From: Pseudomonas cavernicola
Lineage (GTDB): Bacteria > Pseudomonadota > Gammaproteobacteria > Pseudomonadales > Pseudomonadaceae
Direction of reading: 5' to 3'
Length of the DNA stretch: 64,000 bases
NCBI RefSeq assembly: GCF_003596405.1
Contig: NZ_QYUR01000008.1
Location: forward strand, 434,001-498,000
Below the pieces are notes generated by a model. It saw nothing but the letters and a program-made list of their open reading frames with translations. It did not search any database and was not told the DNA's origin. The translations under genes and the position numbers were made by a program. Below are positions 32,785-40,931 of the stretch, in pieces; the first letter of the stretch is position 1, and every line of letters begins with the position of its first letter.

Positions 32785-33543
32785 ATGCATATCGACAGTT
32801 ATCAGGATCAGGTGGTGATGATCACCGGGGCGGCCAGCGGCTTCGGCGAGCTGCTGGCCCGGCGTCTCGCCGGCATGGGCGCCAGGCTCGCGCTCGGCGA
32901 CCGCAACGCGGCGGGGCTGGCGCGAGTGGCCGCGGAGCTGCGCGAGGCCGGCGCCCGCGTGGTCGCCGAGGTCTGCGACGTGACCCGCGAAGCCGAGGTC
33001 AAGGCGCTGGTCGAGGCGGCGGTCGCCACCTTCGGGCGCCTCGACGTCGGCATCAACAACGCCGGCATCCTCACGCCGATGAAGAGCTTCATCGACACCA
33101 GCGAGGATGAGCTGGACCTCAGCTTTGCGGTCAACACCAAGGGCGTGTTCTTCGGCATGAAGCACCAGATCCGCCAGATGCTCGCCCAGGGCGGCGGGGT
33201 GATCCTCAACGTCGCCTCGATGGCCGGCCTGGGCGGCGCGCCCAAGCTGGCGGCCTACGTCGCCGCCAAGCATGCGGTGGTAGGGCTGACCAGGACGGCA
33301 GCGGTGGAGTACGCCCGCCAGGGCATCCGCATCAACGCCGTGTGCCCGTTCTACAGCGCCACGCCGATGGTCACCGAGAGCGAGGTCGGCGAGAAGGAGC
33401 AGTTCCTCGCCCAGGGCTCGCCGATGAAGCGGCTCGGCACCCCCGCGGAGATCGTCAGCGTGATGTTGATGCTGTGCGCGCGGGAGAACGGCTACATGAC
33501 CGGGCAGGCCATCGCCGTGGACGGCGGGATATCGGCGTTTTGA
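32785..33543 (+). CDS. SDR-family oxidoreductase, LvaD-like position
   Basis: 252 residues: cofactor loop TGAASGFG, INNAG, active-site serine in NVASMAGLGG, YVAAK and a C-terminal GQAIAVDGGISAF. ATG 32785 lies 17 bp after the acyl-CoA dehydrogenase stop with a GGGAGAG site. In the lva pathway the SDR reduces the 4-keto group of levulinyl-CoA; the equivalent here would interconvert 4-keto and 4-hydroxy acyl-CoA or act on the 3-hydroxy product. It is the last gene before a strong hairpin. Confidence 0.85.
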   Translation: MHIDSYQDQVVMITGAASGFGELLARRLAGMGARLALGDRNAAGLARVAAELREAGARVVAEVCDVTREAEVKALVEAAVATFGRLDVGINNAGILTPMKSFIDTSEDELDLSFAVNTKGVFFGMKHQIRQMLAQGGGVILNVASMAGLGGAPKLAAYVAAKHAVVGLTRTAAVEYARQGIRINAVCPFYSATPMVTESEVGEKEQFLAQGSPMKRLGTPAEIVSVMLMLCARENGYMTGQAIAVDGGISAF

Positions 33544-33611
33544 AGCGCATGGACTCCTCCGCAACGACCGCCTGGTGGCGCGACTGCGCCTGGATCCTGC
33601 TCGGCAGCTCG

Positions 33612-33654
33612 CTGACCCCGTGGCGCTCGCCCTGGGCGTGCGCCACGGGGTCAG
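33612..33654. terminator. Long near-perfect hairpin after the lva-like operon
   Basis: A 15-bp perfect stem (CTGACCCCGTGGCGC and its complement) encloses an inner CGCC/GGCG stem after one T-T mismatch, leaving a 3-base loop. It lies 69 bp after the SDR stop. No T tract follows, so a processing or exonuclease-blocking structure is as likely as a terminator. Confidence 0.55.
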
Positions 33655-33723
33655 GTTGGCGACCATGGCGCTGGACGGACCGACCCGACCGGCAAGCGTC
33701 CGCCGCTGCTGCCCTGGTTCGCC

Positions 33724-34446
33724 GTGCTCCTGCTAGGTACGCAGGCCTGGGCCGACGAGCGCAGCGCGCTGCAGTTGAGCGAACTCGACAGCCGCGCGCA
33801 ACTGCTCTGCGCAAGCGCCATGTACTTCGACCCCAAGGACCGCTTGCCCGATCCGCGCCTGCTCACCTCGGTCTTCCATCACCTGCAGACGCTGCAGACC
33901 GACGTGCAGCAACTCGGCCAGCCGGTCGAACTGGCCGGGCCGGTGCACGCCATGCAGCAGGCGTTCGTCGAATTGGACGGGCTGCCGGCGACGCGCCGCC
34001 AGGAGTACCCGATCCTGGTGCGGCAACTGCTGGTCCACCGGCAGGCGCTGCGCGAGGCCGCCGGCGCCGTCCAGGTCCGCGAGCAGCGCAAACTTCCCAG
34101 CGAGTCTTCCGCCCGGCTGTTCAGCGAGCAAAGCCGCGCCCTGGCCAGCTTCCTGTTCGACTACCAGCTGCGCCATTACCCGATAACGGACAAGGAGCAG
34201 TGGCTGCTGTCTGCCGAGCAGTTGCAGGCCCTCGACCAGGGTATCGAAGAGCGCTTTGCCCGCCTGCGCCAGCAGCATGCCGAGCACGCCGAAGCCCTCG
34301 ACAAGATCCGCGGCAGCTACCAGTTCGTGCGCGCCCAGTTGCAACAGGCAGGCAAGCGCGCCAACGGCGGCGCCGAGTTCTACCTGGGACGCGCGGTGAC
34401 CGATCTCGACGAGCTGGCGCTGACGGTGGCGCAGCGTACGCCGTGA
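33724..34446 (+). CDS. Exported hypothetical protein
   Basis: About 240 residues from a GTG start. The frame is open upstream through KRPPLLPWFAVLLLGTQAWA, a convincing signal peptide cut before DERSAL, so the true start lies somewhat upstream but no ATG marks it. The mature part is helical and rich in Gln, Leu and Ala (VFHHLQTLQTDVQQLGQP), without cysteine pairs or enzyme motifs. I do not recognise a family. It is bracketed by strong hairpins, suggesting a single-gene unit. Confidence 0.6.
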   Translation: MLLLGTQAWADERSALQLSELDSRAQLLCASAMYFDPKDRLPDPRLLTSVFHHLQTLQTDVQQLGQPVELAGPVHAMQQAFVELDGLPATRRQEYPILVRQLLVHRQALREAAGAVQVREQRKLPSESSARLFSEQSRALASFLFDYQLRHYPITDKEQWLLSAEQLQALDQGIEERFARLRQQHAEHAEALDKIRGSYQFVRAQLQQAGKRANGGAEFYLGRAVTDLDELALTVAQRTP

Positions 34447-34467
34447 GGATGCCGCGCCGGCATTGAT

Positions 34468-34500
34468 GCCTCCCGCCCGTGGCCTGACCCGGCGGGAGGC
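34468..34500 (+). terminator. Hairpin terminator after the exported protein gene
   Basis: A 10-bp stem GCCTCCCGCC/GGCGGGAGGC with a 13-base loop 21 bp after the stop, with no T tract. Confidence 0.5.
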
Positions 34501-34566
34501 GCACCGCTGCGCAAGCAGCCTGAGCGGATCGATCCGCCGCCCGGAACCATTAGGCTGATTTCCCGA

Positions 34567-35742
34567 ATGCCCAGTCACTCCCTGTTCGTCCTGCTGGTCG
34601 CCGGCCTGGCCGCCTTGGGCCAGTTCGCCATTGCCACATACCTGCCGGCCTTCGACGCCATCGGCGCGGAGCTGGCGGCCAGTCCGGCCGAGGTGCAACA
34701 GACCCTCACCGCCTATCTGTTGCCCTTCGCTCTGGCCATCGTCTGGCACGGGGCCATCTCCGATGCGTTCGGCCGCCGCGGCTTCATTCTCTGCGGCCTG
34801 CTGTTGTTCATCGCCGGCTCGCTGCTCTGCGCGCTGGCGCCGGACATCGACTGGTTGTTCGCCGGGCGGGTGCTGCAGGGTCTCTCCGCGGGCGTCGGCA
34901 TCGTGGTCGGTCGCGTCATGCTGCGCGACCGTTTCGATGGCGTGCTGGCGCAGAAGCAGCTGGCCATGGTGGCCATCCTGTTTTCCCTGGCGCCGGCGCT
35001 GGCACCGGTGTGCGGCGGTTGGCTGCTGTCGCTGGTCGGTTGGCGTGGCATCTTCGCCTTTCTTGCCGTGCTCGGTGCGCTGCTGTGGCTGGGCTGCTGC
35101 CGGCAGTTGGCCGAGACCCTGCCGGTGGAACGGCGCCAGTCGCTGCGCCCGCTGGCCCTGATTCGCGGTTTCGGCGACCTGCTGCGCGACGGCCGCTATC
35201 TGCTGGTGTGCCTGGCCAACGCCGGGGTGAATACCGCCATCTACCTGTACGTGCTGAGCGCGCCGACCTTCGTCACCCGCCATCTGGGGCTCGGCTCGCA
35301 GTCCTTCGCCTGGCTGTTCCTGCCGATAGTCGGCGGTCTGCTGGTCGGCTCCTTTGCCGCCCACCGCGCTGCCGGGCGGTCGCCCCCGGAGCGCGCGGTG
35401 CTGGCCGGCTACGCCGTGATGCTGGCGGCGGCGCTGGTCAACATCGGCGCGGCACTGTGGCTACCGGTCGGCGTGCCCTGGTCGCTGTTGGCGCTACCGC
35501 CGTTCGGCTTCGGCCTGATGCTGACCCAGCCGGGCCTGCAGCTGCTGGCCCTCGACCGCTTTCCCGAGCGCCGCGGCCTGGCATCCAGCGGCTACGTGAC
35601 CGTCCAGCAGGCCAGCAATGCGCTGTCGGCGGCCGTGCTGGTGCCGCTGCTGCTCGGCAGCACGCTGAGCCTGGCGCTGGGCATGGCACTGCTGGCCTGC
35701 CTGGCCATGCTGGCGTTCCGCCTGTCGCAGCGCGGGCTGTAG
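34567..35742 (+). CDS. MFS transporter, Bcr/CflA-type
   Basis: 391 residues with twelve hydrophobic segments. The signature DAFGRRGFILCGLLLF after helix 2 and VLQGLSAGVGIVVGRVMLRD in helix 4 are typical of the Bcr/CflA drug-exporter group. It probably exports a small molecule or antibiotic-like compound. The ATG at 34567 lacks a strong ribosome site. It is close upstream of a broken SDR gene. Confidence 0.85.
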   Translation: MPSHSLFVLLVAGLAALGQFAIATYLPAFDAIGAELAASPAEVQQTLTAYLLPFALAIVWHGAISDAFGRRGFILCGLLLFIAGSLLCALAPDIDWLFAGRVLQGLSAGVGIVVGRVMLRDRFDGVLAQKQLAMVAILFSLAPALAPVCGGWLLSLVGWRGIFAFLAVLGALLWLGCCRQLAETLPVERRQSLRPLALIRGFGDLLRDGRYLLVCLANAGVNTAIYLYVLSAPTFVTRHLGLGSQSFAWLFLPIVGGLLVGSFAAHRAAGRSPPERAVLAGYAVMLAAALVNIGAALWLPVGVPWSLLALPPFGFGLMLTQPGLQLLALDRFPERRGLASSGYVTVQQASNALSAAVLVPLLLGSTLSLALGMALLACLAMLAFRLSQRGL

Positions 35743-35774
35743 CAGGGACAGCCGATTTCAAAGGAGCAAAATGC

Positions 35775-36083
35775 ATGAAACCCTTCGTACTGATTACCGG
35801 CGCCTCCTCGGGCATCGGTGTGGGTTGCGCGCGTCTGCTGGTCGAGCAGGGCTACCGGGTGATAGGCACGGTGCGCCGCCGCGAGGATGGCGTGCGCATC
35901 CGCGAGCAGCTCGGCGAGGCCTTCCTGCCGCTGCTGCTGGACGTCACCGACCCGGCCGCGCTGGAGGGGGCGGTACGCCAAGTGGAGATCCTGGTCGGCG
36001 CTGCGGGACTGGCGGCGCTGCTCCCCACGCGCTGGATCGACCGCATCCTGGCCAGGAAGATGGCGCTGCCGCGGCGCGCCTAG
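35775..36083 (+). pseudogene. Internally deleted SDR
   Basis: 102 codons. Residues 1-70 are a normal SDR beginning (KPFVLITGASSGIGVGCARL, GYRVIGTVRR, LLLDVTDPAALEGAV). The text then jumps to an ending typical of SDR C-termini (LLPTRWIDRILARKMALPR). The NAG, Ser and YxxxK regions are missing, about 150 residues by comparison with the family, while the frame is intact. It has an AAGGAG ribosome site. A second case of the same kind lies at 18051. Confidence 0.75.
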
Positions 36084-36099
36084 GCGGCGCTCGTCCGCT

Positions 36100-37119
36100 T
36101 TACCGCTCCTTGCGCGACACTATGTCGTGCTGCGTGCGCCAGGCGGCCGGCGGCATGCCGAACTGGGCGATGAACCAGCGGGTGAAGGAGCTGGGCATGG
36201 AGTAGCCGAGCATGTCGGCGATGCGCCCGAGCGAGTAGCCGGGATTCTCCAGGTAGCGGACCACCAGGTCGCGGCGCACGCCGTTGATCAGGTCGCTGAA
36301 GGTGGCGCCGCCTTCCTCCAGGCGGCGCTGCAGGGTGCGCACGTTTATCCCCTGGGTCTGGGCTACCTGCTCGATGGAGGCGCGGCCCATGGGCAGCAGC
36401 AGGAAGATGGTCTTGCGCACCTCGAGCAGCAGCGAGAGCTTGCTCTCCGTGTGCAGCGAGTCCAGGTAGCGATGGGCTATGCGGGCCATGGCTTCGTTGG
36501 CCAGCGGGTTGGCCGCGTCCAGGTCGGCCGCAGGGCAGACGAGACCGTTGAACTCGCTGCCGAATTCCAGCTTGCAGCCGAAGATGCGTCGGTGGATGGC
36601 CAGGTCCGCTGGCGCGGCGTGGGTGAAGTTCGCGCTGATCGGATGCCAGTGCGCGCCGAGCAGGGCCGCGCAGAAACGGTGCATGATGCCGATCGCCAGC
36701 TCGATGGATTGGCGGCTCTGCATCGGTTGGTCGGTGATCACCTCCTGGCGGATGATCACCGTCTTGCCGGCTTCCTCGATGTGGATCGCCAGGGCGTCGT
36801 TGAGCAGGTGGCGGTACTGCACGATCACCTGCAGGGCGTCGCGCAGGGTGCGCTGGTGGCTGAGCAGCAGACTGACCTCGCCGAAGTCGGACAGCTGGCG
36901 CAGCTCGGCCATGCGCAGGCCTAGCGTCTCGCAGCCGCTGATCCGCGCCGACTCCTCGAGCAGGGTGACGGCGGGGGAGGCCGGGATGCGTCGGTCGGGA
37001 TCTTCCAACTGCGTGGTACTGAGGCCCACCTGCGTCAGCATGCTGTGCACGTTCAGGCCCAGGTGACGGGCGACTTCCAGATAGTTGGTCAGCGAGGCGG
37101 CGCGAGCGAGGGCGGTCAT
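36100..37119 (-). CDS. AraC-family regulator (Arabinose_bd plus HTH_18 type)
   Basis: 339 residues. The N-terminal ligand domain is of the OruR/AraC type (TNYLEVARHLGL, RMAELRQLSDFGEV, IIRQEVITDQ). The C-terminal double HTH has VRTLQRRLEEGGATFSDLIN and LGRIADMLGYSMPSSFTRWF. It is closely similar along its length to the regulator at 45000 and more distantly to 39762. An IS1380 end lies 14 bp upstream of its ATG, so its native promoter is gone or altered. Confidence 0.9.
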   Translation of the reverse strand: MTALARAASLTNYLEVARHLGLNVHSMLTQVGLSTTQLEDPDRRIPASPAVTLLEESARISGCETLGLRMAELRQLSDFGEVSLLLSHQRTLRDALQVIVQYRHLLNDALAIHIEEAGKTVIIRQEVITDQPMQSRQSIELAIGIMHRFCAALLGAHWHPISANFTHAAPADLAIHRRIFGCKLEFGSEFNGLVCPAADLDAANPLANEAMARIAHRYLDSLHTESKLSLLLEVRKTIFLLLPMGRASIEQVAQTQGINVRTLQRRLEEGGATFSDLINGVRRDLVVRYLENPGYSLGRIADMLGYSMPSSFTRWFIAQFGMPPAAWRTQHDIVSRKER

Positions 37120-37132
37120 CTTGTTGTTCTAA

Positions 37133-37443
37133 CCCGGATATTTCATGAGATGTAGGGTCGGCACAGCTTTAAATCCGCATAAAATCAGGGTGCGAACAAG
37201 ATTTTGTGGGGGCTGTGCCGATGCCAAAGTGTACCTCGAACGAGCTGAGTTTTGGCCGCCTGGGACGTCGGGTGATCGAGGCGAATTTCCAGGGTGGCGC
37301 CCTGAGTTCCGATGGTGGACTGATGCTGCTGCGCCAGGTCGATCGCCGGATCGGATTGTCGGCAGCGGTGGCCGATGCCTTACACGATCCACGCGATCAG
37401 GATCGTATCATCCATTCGCTACGCGATCTGGTCGCTCAACGCG
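37133..37443 (+). mobile_element. IS1380-family fragment (left end and transposase N-terminus)
   Basis: The end CCCGGATATTTCATGAGAT is typical of IS1380 terminal repeats. From ATG 37221 the frame gives the transposase N-terminus FGRLGRRVIEANFQGGALSS, DGGLMLLRQVDRRIGLSAAV and a further 25 residues, stopping matching at RDLVAQR near 37440. The remaining 80% of the transposase and the other end are missing. Confidence 0.75.
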
Positions 37444-37603
37444 GTGGCGGTGGTTGGCATTCCCGATGAGCATTGGGGGAACGGCCGATGGTGCTGGTGG
37501 TCTGCGCGGCTGGCGACTCGTCGCCGACATCCCCAAGACCCACGTCGGCAAGATCAACAAGAAACTGATTCGGGAGATGCACCTGGGGGGATGGGGCGGG
37601 CCG
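37444..37603 (+). pseudogene. Acyl-CoA ligase C-terminal relic
   Basis: Reading across two frames gives AVAVVGIPDEHWG, then ERPMVLVVCAAGD, then GWRLVADIPKTHVGKINKKL to IREMHL. These match the C-terminal lysine domain of the acyl-CoA ligase at 50863 (AVVGIPDAQWGERPLALVVC, FVADIPKTSVGKINKKLIRE). One base is missing in the GGGG run near 37476 and roughly 35 codons are deleted in the middle. It is fused directly to the IS1380 fragment. Confidence 0.65.
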
Positions 37604-37657
37604 ACACACGGCGCTGGCCAGAAGGCTGCGCCGCTGTCCTCAGCGTTGCCGCCTTGT

Positions 37658-38665
37658 TCAATAGTGCAGGCAGATCTTGCCAAAATGCTTGGCGGCTTGT
37701 TGGTGAGCAAAGGCCTCGGCAATTTGCTCCAGCGGATAGCTGCTGTCGATGACAGGGCGCCAGCTGAAGTTTTCCAGGGCACGCACCATGTCTTGCTGCT
37801 GCTCGCGGCTGCCGACGATCAGCCCTCGCAGGGTTTGCTGCTTGCGCATCATCTCAACGGTCGGAATGTTGCCGGAAATGCCTGTCAGCACGCCGATCAG
37901 CGCGATGTGCCCGCCGGGAGCGCAGGCGCGGATGGACTGGGGCAGGGTGCCGGGGCCACCCACCTCCACGACGATGTCGACACCACGGCCGCCAGTGGCG
38001 GCCAGTACCGCGTCGCCCCATTCGGGCTGGTGCCGGTAATTGATGACCTGGTCGGCACCCAGTGCGAGCAAGCGCGCTTGTTTGGCATCCGACGAGGTCG
38101 TGGCGATCACACGGGCCCCCATGGCTTTGGCCATTTGTAGTGCAAACACCGAGACCCCGCCAGTGCCCAGCACCAGCACGGTGTCGCCCGCTTGAATACG
38201 CCCGTCCACCACCAATGCACGCCAGGCGGTCAGGCCGGCGGTGGTCAGCGTGGCGGCTTGTTCGTGGGAGTAGCCTTTGGGTGCATGGGTGAATGCCAGG
38301 GCGGGCATGTTGACCCGCTCGCGCGCGAAGCCGTCCACGCCATCACCCGGTACGGTCTTGAACGTGCTGGGTACCGCCCGGCCAGCGTGCCAGTGAGGGA
38401 AAAAGCACGAGACAACGGCATCGCCCACGGCAAACTCCGTCACGTCTGCACCTACGGCGGTGACGACCCCGGCACCATCGGCCATGGGTATGCGGTCATC
38501 GTCCACCTTAAGGTGGCCGCAGACCACGCCGAGGTCGTGATAGTTGAGCGAACTGGCATGAATACGTACCTGGATTTCCCCTGGTTTCGGCGCATCGGGG
38601 AGGGGGAGATCGACAAGACGCAGCTTGTCCAGGCCACCAGGGCGTTGGAGTTGGATGGCTTTCAA
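37658..38665 (-). CDS. Zinc-type alcohol dehydrogenase/quinone oxidoreductase (MDR family)
   Basis: 335 residues if the TTG at 38665 is used (LKAIQLQRPGGLDKLRL, with AAGGA upstream); an ATG at 38731 would add 22 unrelated-looking residues. MDR features: GVVCGHLKVD, the GVVTAVGADVTEFAVGDAVV groove and the nucleotide-binding motif VLGTGGVSVFALQMAKAMGA. It probably oxidises or reduces a carbonyl or alcohol with NAD(P). It is divergent from the SDR at 38884, sharing a 218-bp control region. Confidence 0.85.
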   Translation of the reverse strand: MKAIQLQRPGGLDKLRLVDLPLPDAPKPGEIQVRIHASSLNYHDLGVVCGHLKVDDDRIPMADGAGVVTAVGADVTEFAVGDAVVSCFFPHWHAGRAVPSTFKTVPGDGVDGFARERVNMPALAFTHAPKGYSHEQAATLTTAGLTAWRALVVDGRIQAGDTVLVLGTGGVSVFALQMAKAMGARVIATTSSDAKQARLLALGADQVINYRHQPEWGDAVLAATGGRGVDIVVEVGGPGTLPQSIRACAPGGHIALIGVLTGISGNIPTVEMMRKQQTLRGLIVGSREQQQDMVRALENFSWRPVIDSSYPLEQIAEAFAHQQAAKHFGKICLHY

Positions 38666-38817
38666 AATAGAGGTCCTTGCAACATTTGATGAAATGACGA
38701 ACCACCGTTCAATCGGCCTGACCGATTGCAATTGCTCGGATGATAACCACGCCAGGCCCCGGCTCTTTTAACATCAGGTGACAACAGATCTACATTTCAT
38801 GACAGACATCCTGGAAG

Positions 38818-38840
38818 CGTCCCAAAACGTCAAATTCCGC
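38818..38840. promoter_or_regulatory. Motif shared with the araC/CMD promoter (copy 1)
   Basis: CGTCCCAA, 3 bases, GT, 1 base, AAAT, 1 base, C, 1 base, GC. The same pattern occurs at 40793-40815. It lies 44-66 bp upstream of the SDR start, inside the region shared with the divergent MDR gene. It is a candidate site for the AraC protein at 39762. Confidence 0.45.
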
Positions 38841-38883
38841 GGCGACGTAATACCTATAACTGGAGGTTCATTCCCTTCTATTA

Positions 38884-39654
38884 ATGGACGCCCCCATGAG
38901 TAAGCAGTTTCAAAATCAAGTGGTATTGATCACCGGCGCGACAGCGGGCATCGGCTACGCCACGGCCATTGCCTTCGCCCGTGAAGGCGCGCACCTGATC
39001 GTTTCGGGGCGCAATGCCGTTGCCGGAAAACAACTGTTATCGGAGTTGCAATCCATGGGCGCACAGGCTGATTTCGTGCAAGCCGATGTGAGCGACGAAG
39101 CGCAAGTGGCCAGGCTTGTCGATTGCTGTGTCGAGCGCTTTGGTCGCCTGGATGTAGCCGTGAACAGCGCAGGCTACGAGGGCACGCGTGGTTCGATCAT
39201 GGAGCAGACGGTGGAGTCGTACACTGCGGTGTTCAATGCCAACGCGCTGGGCACGTTCCTCAGCCTGAAGCACCAGATGCGCATCATGTCGCGGCAGAAG
39301 TCTGGCGCCATCATCAACCTGTCGTCCACCATGGGTAGCCGAGGCAATGCGCAAGCACCGATGTACGTGGCCAGCAAGCATGCCATCGAAGGCTTCACCA
39401 AGTCCGTGGCGCTCGAGGCATGCCAATACAATGTGCGAGTCAATGCGGTGGCGCCTGGCCCGATCGCTACCGATATGCTCGAGCGCATCGCAGACGGCTC
39501 GCACAACCTTCCGATGGTAGCGTCGACGATTCCTGCGGGACGCATTGGCAAACCGGAAGAAGTGGCGGATGCCATCCTGTTCATGGCCTCGCAACGTGCA
39601 AGCTACATCACTGGCCAGATCCTGGCCGTGAATGGCGGGAAAACTGCCATGTAA
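38884..39654 (+). CDS. SDR-family oxidoreductase
   Basis: 256 residues (252 if the second ATG at 38896 is used; neither start has a good ribosome site). Motifs: LITGATAGIGYA, VNSAG, active serine in NLSSTMGSRG, YVASK, and C-terminal GQILAVNGGKTAM. It stands beside a divergent MDR oxidoreductase and upstream of an AraC gene, as part of the BKACE cluster. The substrate is unknown; it could form the 3-keto acid used by BKACE. Confidence 0.88.
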   Translation: MDAPMSKQFQNQVVLITGATAGIGYATAIAFAREGAHLIVSGRNAVAGKQLLSELQSMGAQADFVQADVSDEAQVARLVDCCVERFGRLDVAVNSAGYEGTRGSIMEQTVESYTAVFNANALGTFLSLKHQMRIMSRQKSGAIINLSSTMGSRGNAQAPMYVASKHAIEGFTKSVALEACQYNVRVNAVAPGPIATDMLERIADGSHNLPMVASTIPAGRIGKPEEVADAILFMASQRASYITGQILAVNGGKTAM

Positions 39655-39697
39655 GCGGCGTGTTCCCCCTCCTGGGAATACAATAAGTACAAGACAG

Positions 39698-39748
39698 TTG
39701 CTCCCACAGAACGTTGTGGGAGTCGGCTTGCCGGCGATGAGGCAGGCA
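39698..39748. repeat. Pseudomonas-type REP element
   Basis: Between convergent genes: GCTCCCACA and TGTGGGAGTC flank a short loop, followed by GGCTTGCCGGCGATGAGGC. This is the pattern of the GTGGGAGCxGGCTTGCCxGCGATG REP of Pseudomonas putida/fluorescens relatives. Confidence 0.7.
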
Positions 39749-39761
39749 GCATCTTGAGTGG

Positions 39762-40760
39762 CTAATTCATATGAGCCTTGCGCCACGCACGCGGGCTGCA
39801 ACCGAAGCGTTGTCTGAACCAGCGGGAAAACGCGCTGAGCCCCGAGAAGCCCAAAAACTCGGCTATTTCACTTTGCGAATGCTTGGAGTCTCTCAGGTGC
39901 CTGATGACCTGTTCCTTGCGAACCTGGTCAAGAATTGAGCTGAAACTTTCCTGATGACGCATGAGCCGGCGGTGCACTGTCCGCCGGTCGACGCCTAGTT
40001 GCCGTGCCACCTGCTCGATCGAAAAGCGCCCAGTGAGCAGCTGTTGCCACACCAGGCGCCGCACAGTATCGACCACCGATTCGCTGGCCGTCCCGCGTGC
40101 ATCGAGCTGCTGGCGGACAAAACGGGCACCCACCGGGGCGGTGCCGCGCAAGGGCGCATCCAGGTCCACGGAACGGCAGACAATGCCGTCGATCACGCTG
40201 TTGAACTGGATATTGGTCCCGAACACGCGAAGGTGGGTCGAGCGATCGCGTGGCGCCTTATGCCTGAAGCAGACTGTCTGCGGCTGCCAGTGCTCGCCGA
40301 GCAAGGTTTTGATCGTCCGATAGGTGACGCCGAGTATCAGGTCGATCGACTGACGCGCCGGCAGTTGCCTGTGGGTGATCTGCTCCCCGCGAATCACCGC
40401 AATGCCGTCGCGCTCCTCGATGAGGATCATGAAACCCTCGTTATGCAGGTGCAGGTAGCGCTGGAGCGTTTCCAGGGCCTTGCGCAGGCTGGCTTCTGCA
40501 CGCATCACCTGGGCCAGAGGCCCCAAGTTGGAAAGCTGTCGCTTCTCGGCCATGCGCAGGCCGAAATCTTCCACATGCGCTTCGTTCGCGGAGTTTTCCA
40601 ACAGGTGCCAGACCCCGTCGATGCTGATCTTGCTGTCTGTGTGCTCAAGGCATGAGGGGGCGAGCTGCACTGCCAGCAATTGGGCGATCGGGTCGAGCCC
40701 GCAGGCGCGGGCCACCTCGGCGTAGTGGGTCAGGCAAGCGCTAAGAACCAAGTTGGCCAT
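39762..40760 (-). CDS. AraC-family regulator
   Basis: 332 residues with an OruR-type N-terminal domain (THYAEVARACGLDPIAQL, RMAEKRQLSNLG) and a C-terminal HTH (FSIEQVARQLGVDRRTVHRR, IAEFLGFSGLSAFSRWFRQR). It lies between the SDR it converges with and the divergent CMD/BKACE operon. Direct CGTCCC repeats 22 bp apart upstream of its start suggest autoregulation and control of the divergent operon. Confidence 0.9.
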   Translation of the reverse strand: MANLVLSACLTHYAEVARACGLDPIAQLLAVQLAPSCLEHTDSKISIDGVWHLLENSANEAHVEDFGLRMAEKRQLSNLGPLAQVMRAEASLRKALETLQRYLHLHNEGFMILIEERDGIAVIRGEQITHRQLPARQSIDLILGVTYRTIKTLLGEHWQPQTVCFRHKAPRDRSTHLRVFGTNIQFNSVIDGIVCRSVDLDAPLRGTAPVGARFVRQQLDARGTASESVVDTVRRLVWQQLLTGRFSIEQVARQLGVDRRTVHRRLMRHQESFSSILDQVRKEQVIRHLRDSKHSQSEIAEFLGFSGLSAFSRWFRQRFGCSPRAWRKAHMN

Positions 40761-40792
40761 GATGCGGTTTCGTCCCTACTCGATCCCGTGAA

Positions 40793-40815
40793 CGTCCCAA
40801 TAGGTTAAATCCTGC
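40793..40815. promoter_or_regulatory. Motif shared with the SDR promoter (copy 2)
   Basis: CGTCCCAA-N3-GT-N-AAAT-N-C-N-GC, 33 bp upstream of the AraC start and 117 bp upstream of the CMD start. A second CGTCCC lies exactly 22 bp upstream at 40771, the two-helical-turn spacing usual for AraC half-sites. Confidence 0.5.
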
Positions 40816-40931
40816 TTGGCATGTTTTAGCAGACTCAAGGGGTGTCGACAAAGCGTTCGAGCACGCCAATGCACTCTCGACACGCTCCGATCACCGGTGC
40901 CGAAAGGCCCGCTTCACCTATGGAGATCATG

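Noticed and set aside
33733..35364. 543-codon minus-strand frame opposite the exported protein and MFS transporter
   Set aside because: The transporter on the plus strand has membrane segments and family motifs; the minus frame is low-complexity.
40800..40830. Second sigma-54 promoter (TGGCATGTTTTAGCA) before the CMD gene
   Set aside because: The GG to GC spacing is 9 instead of 10 bases and the -12 element is poor.
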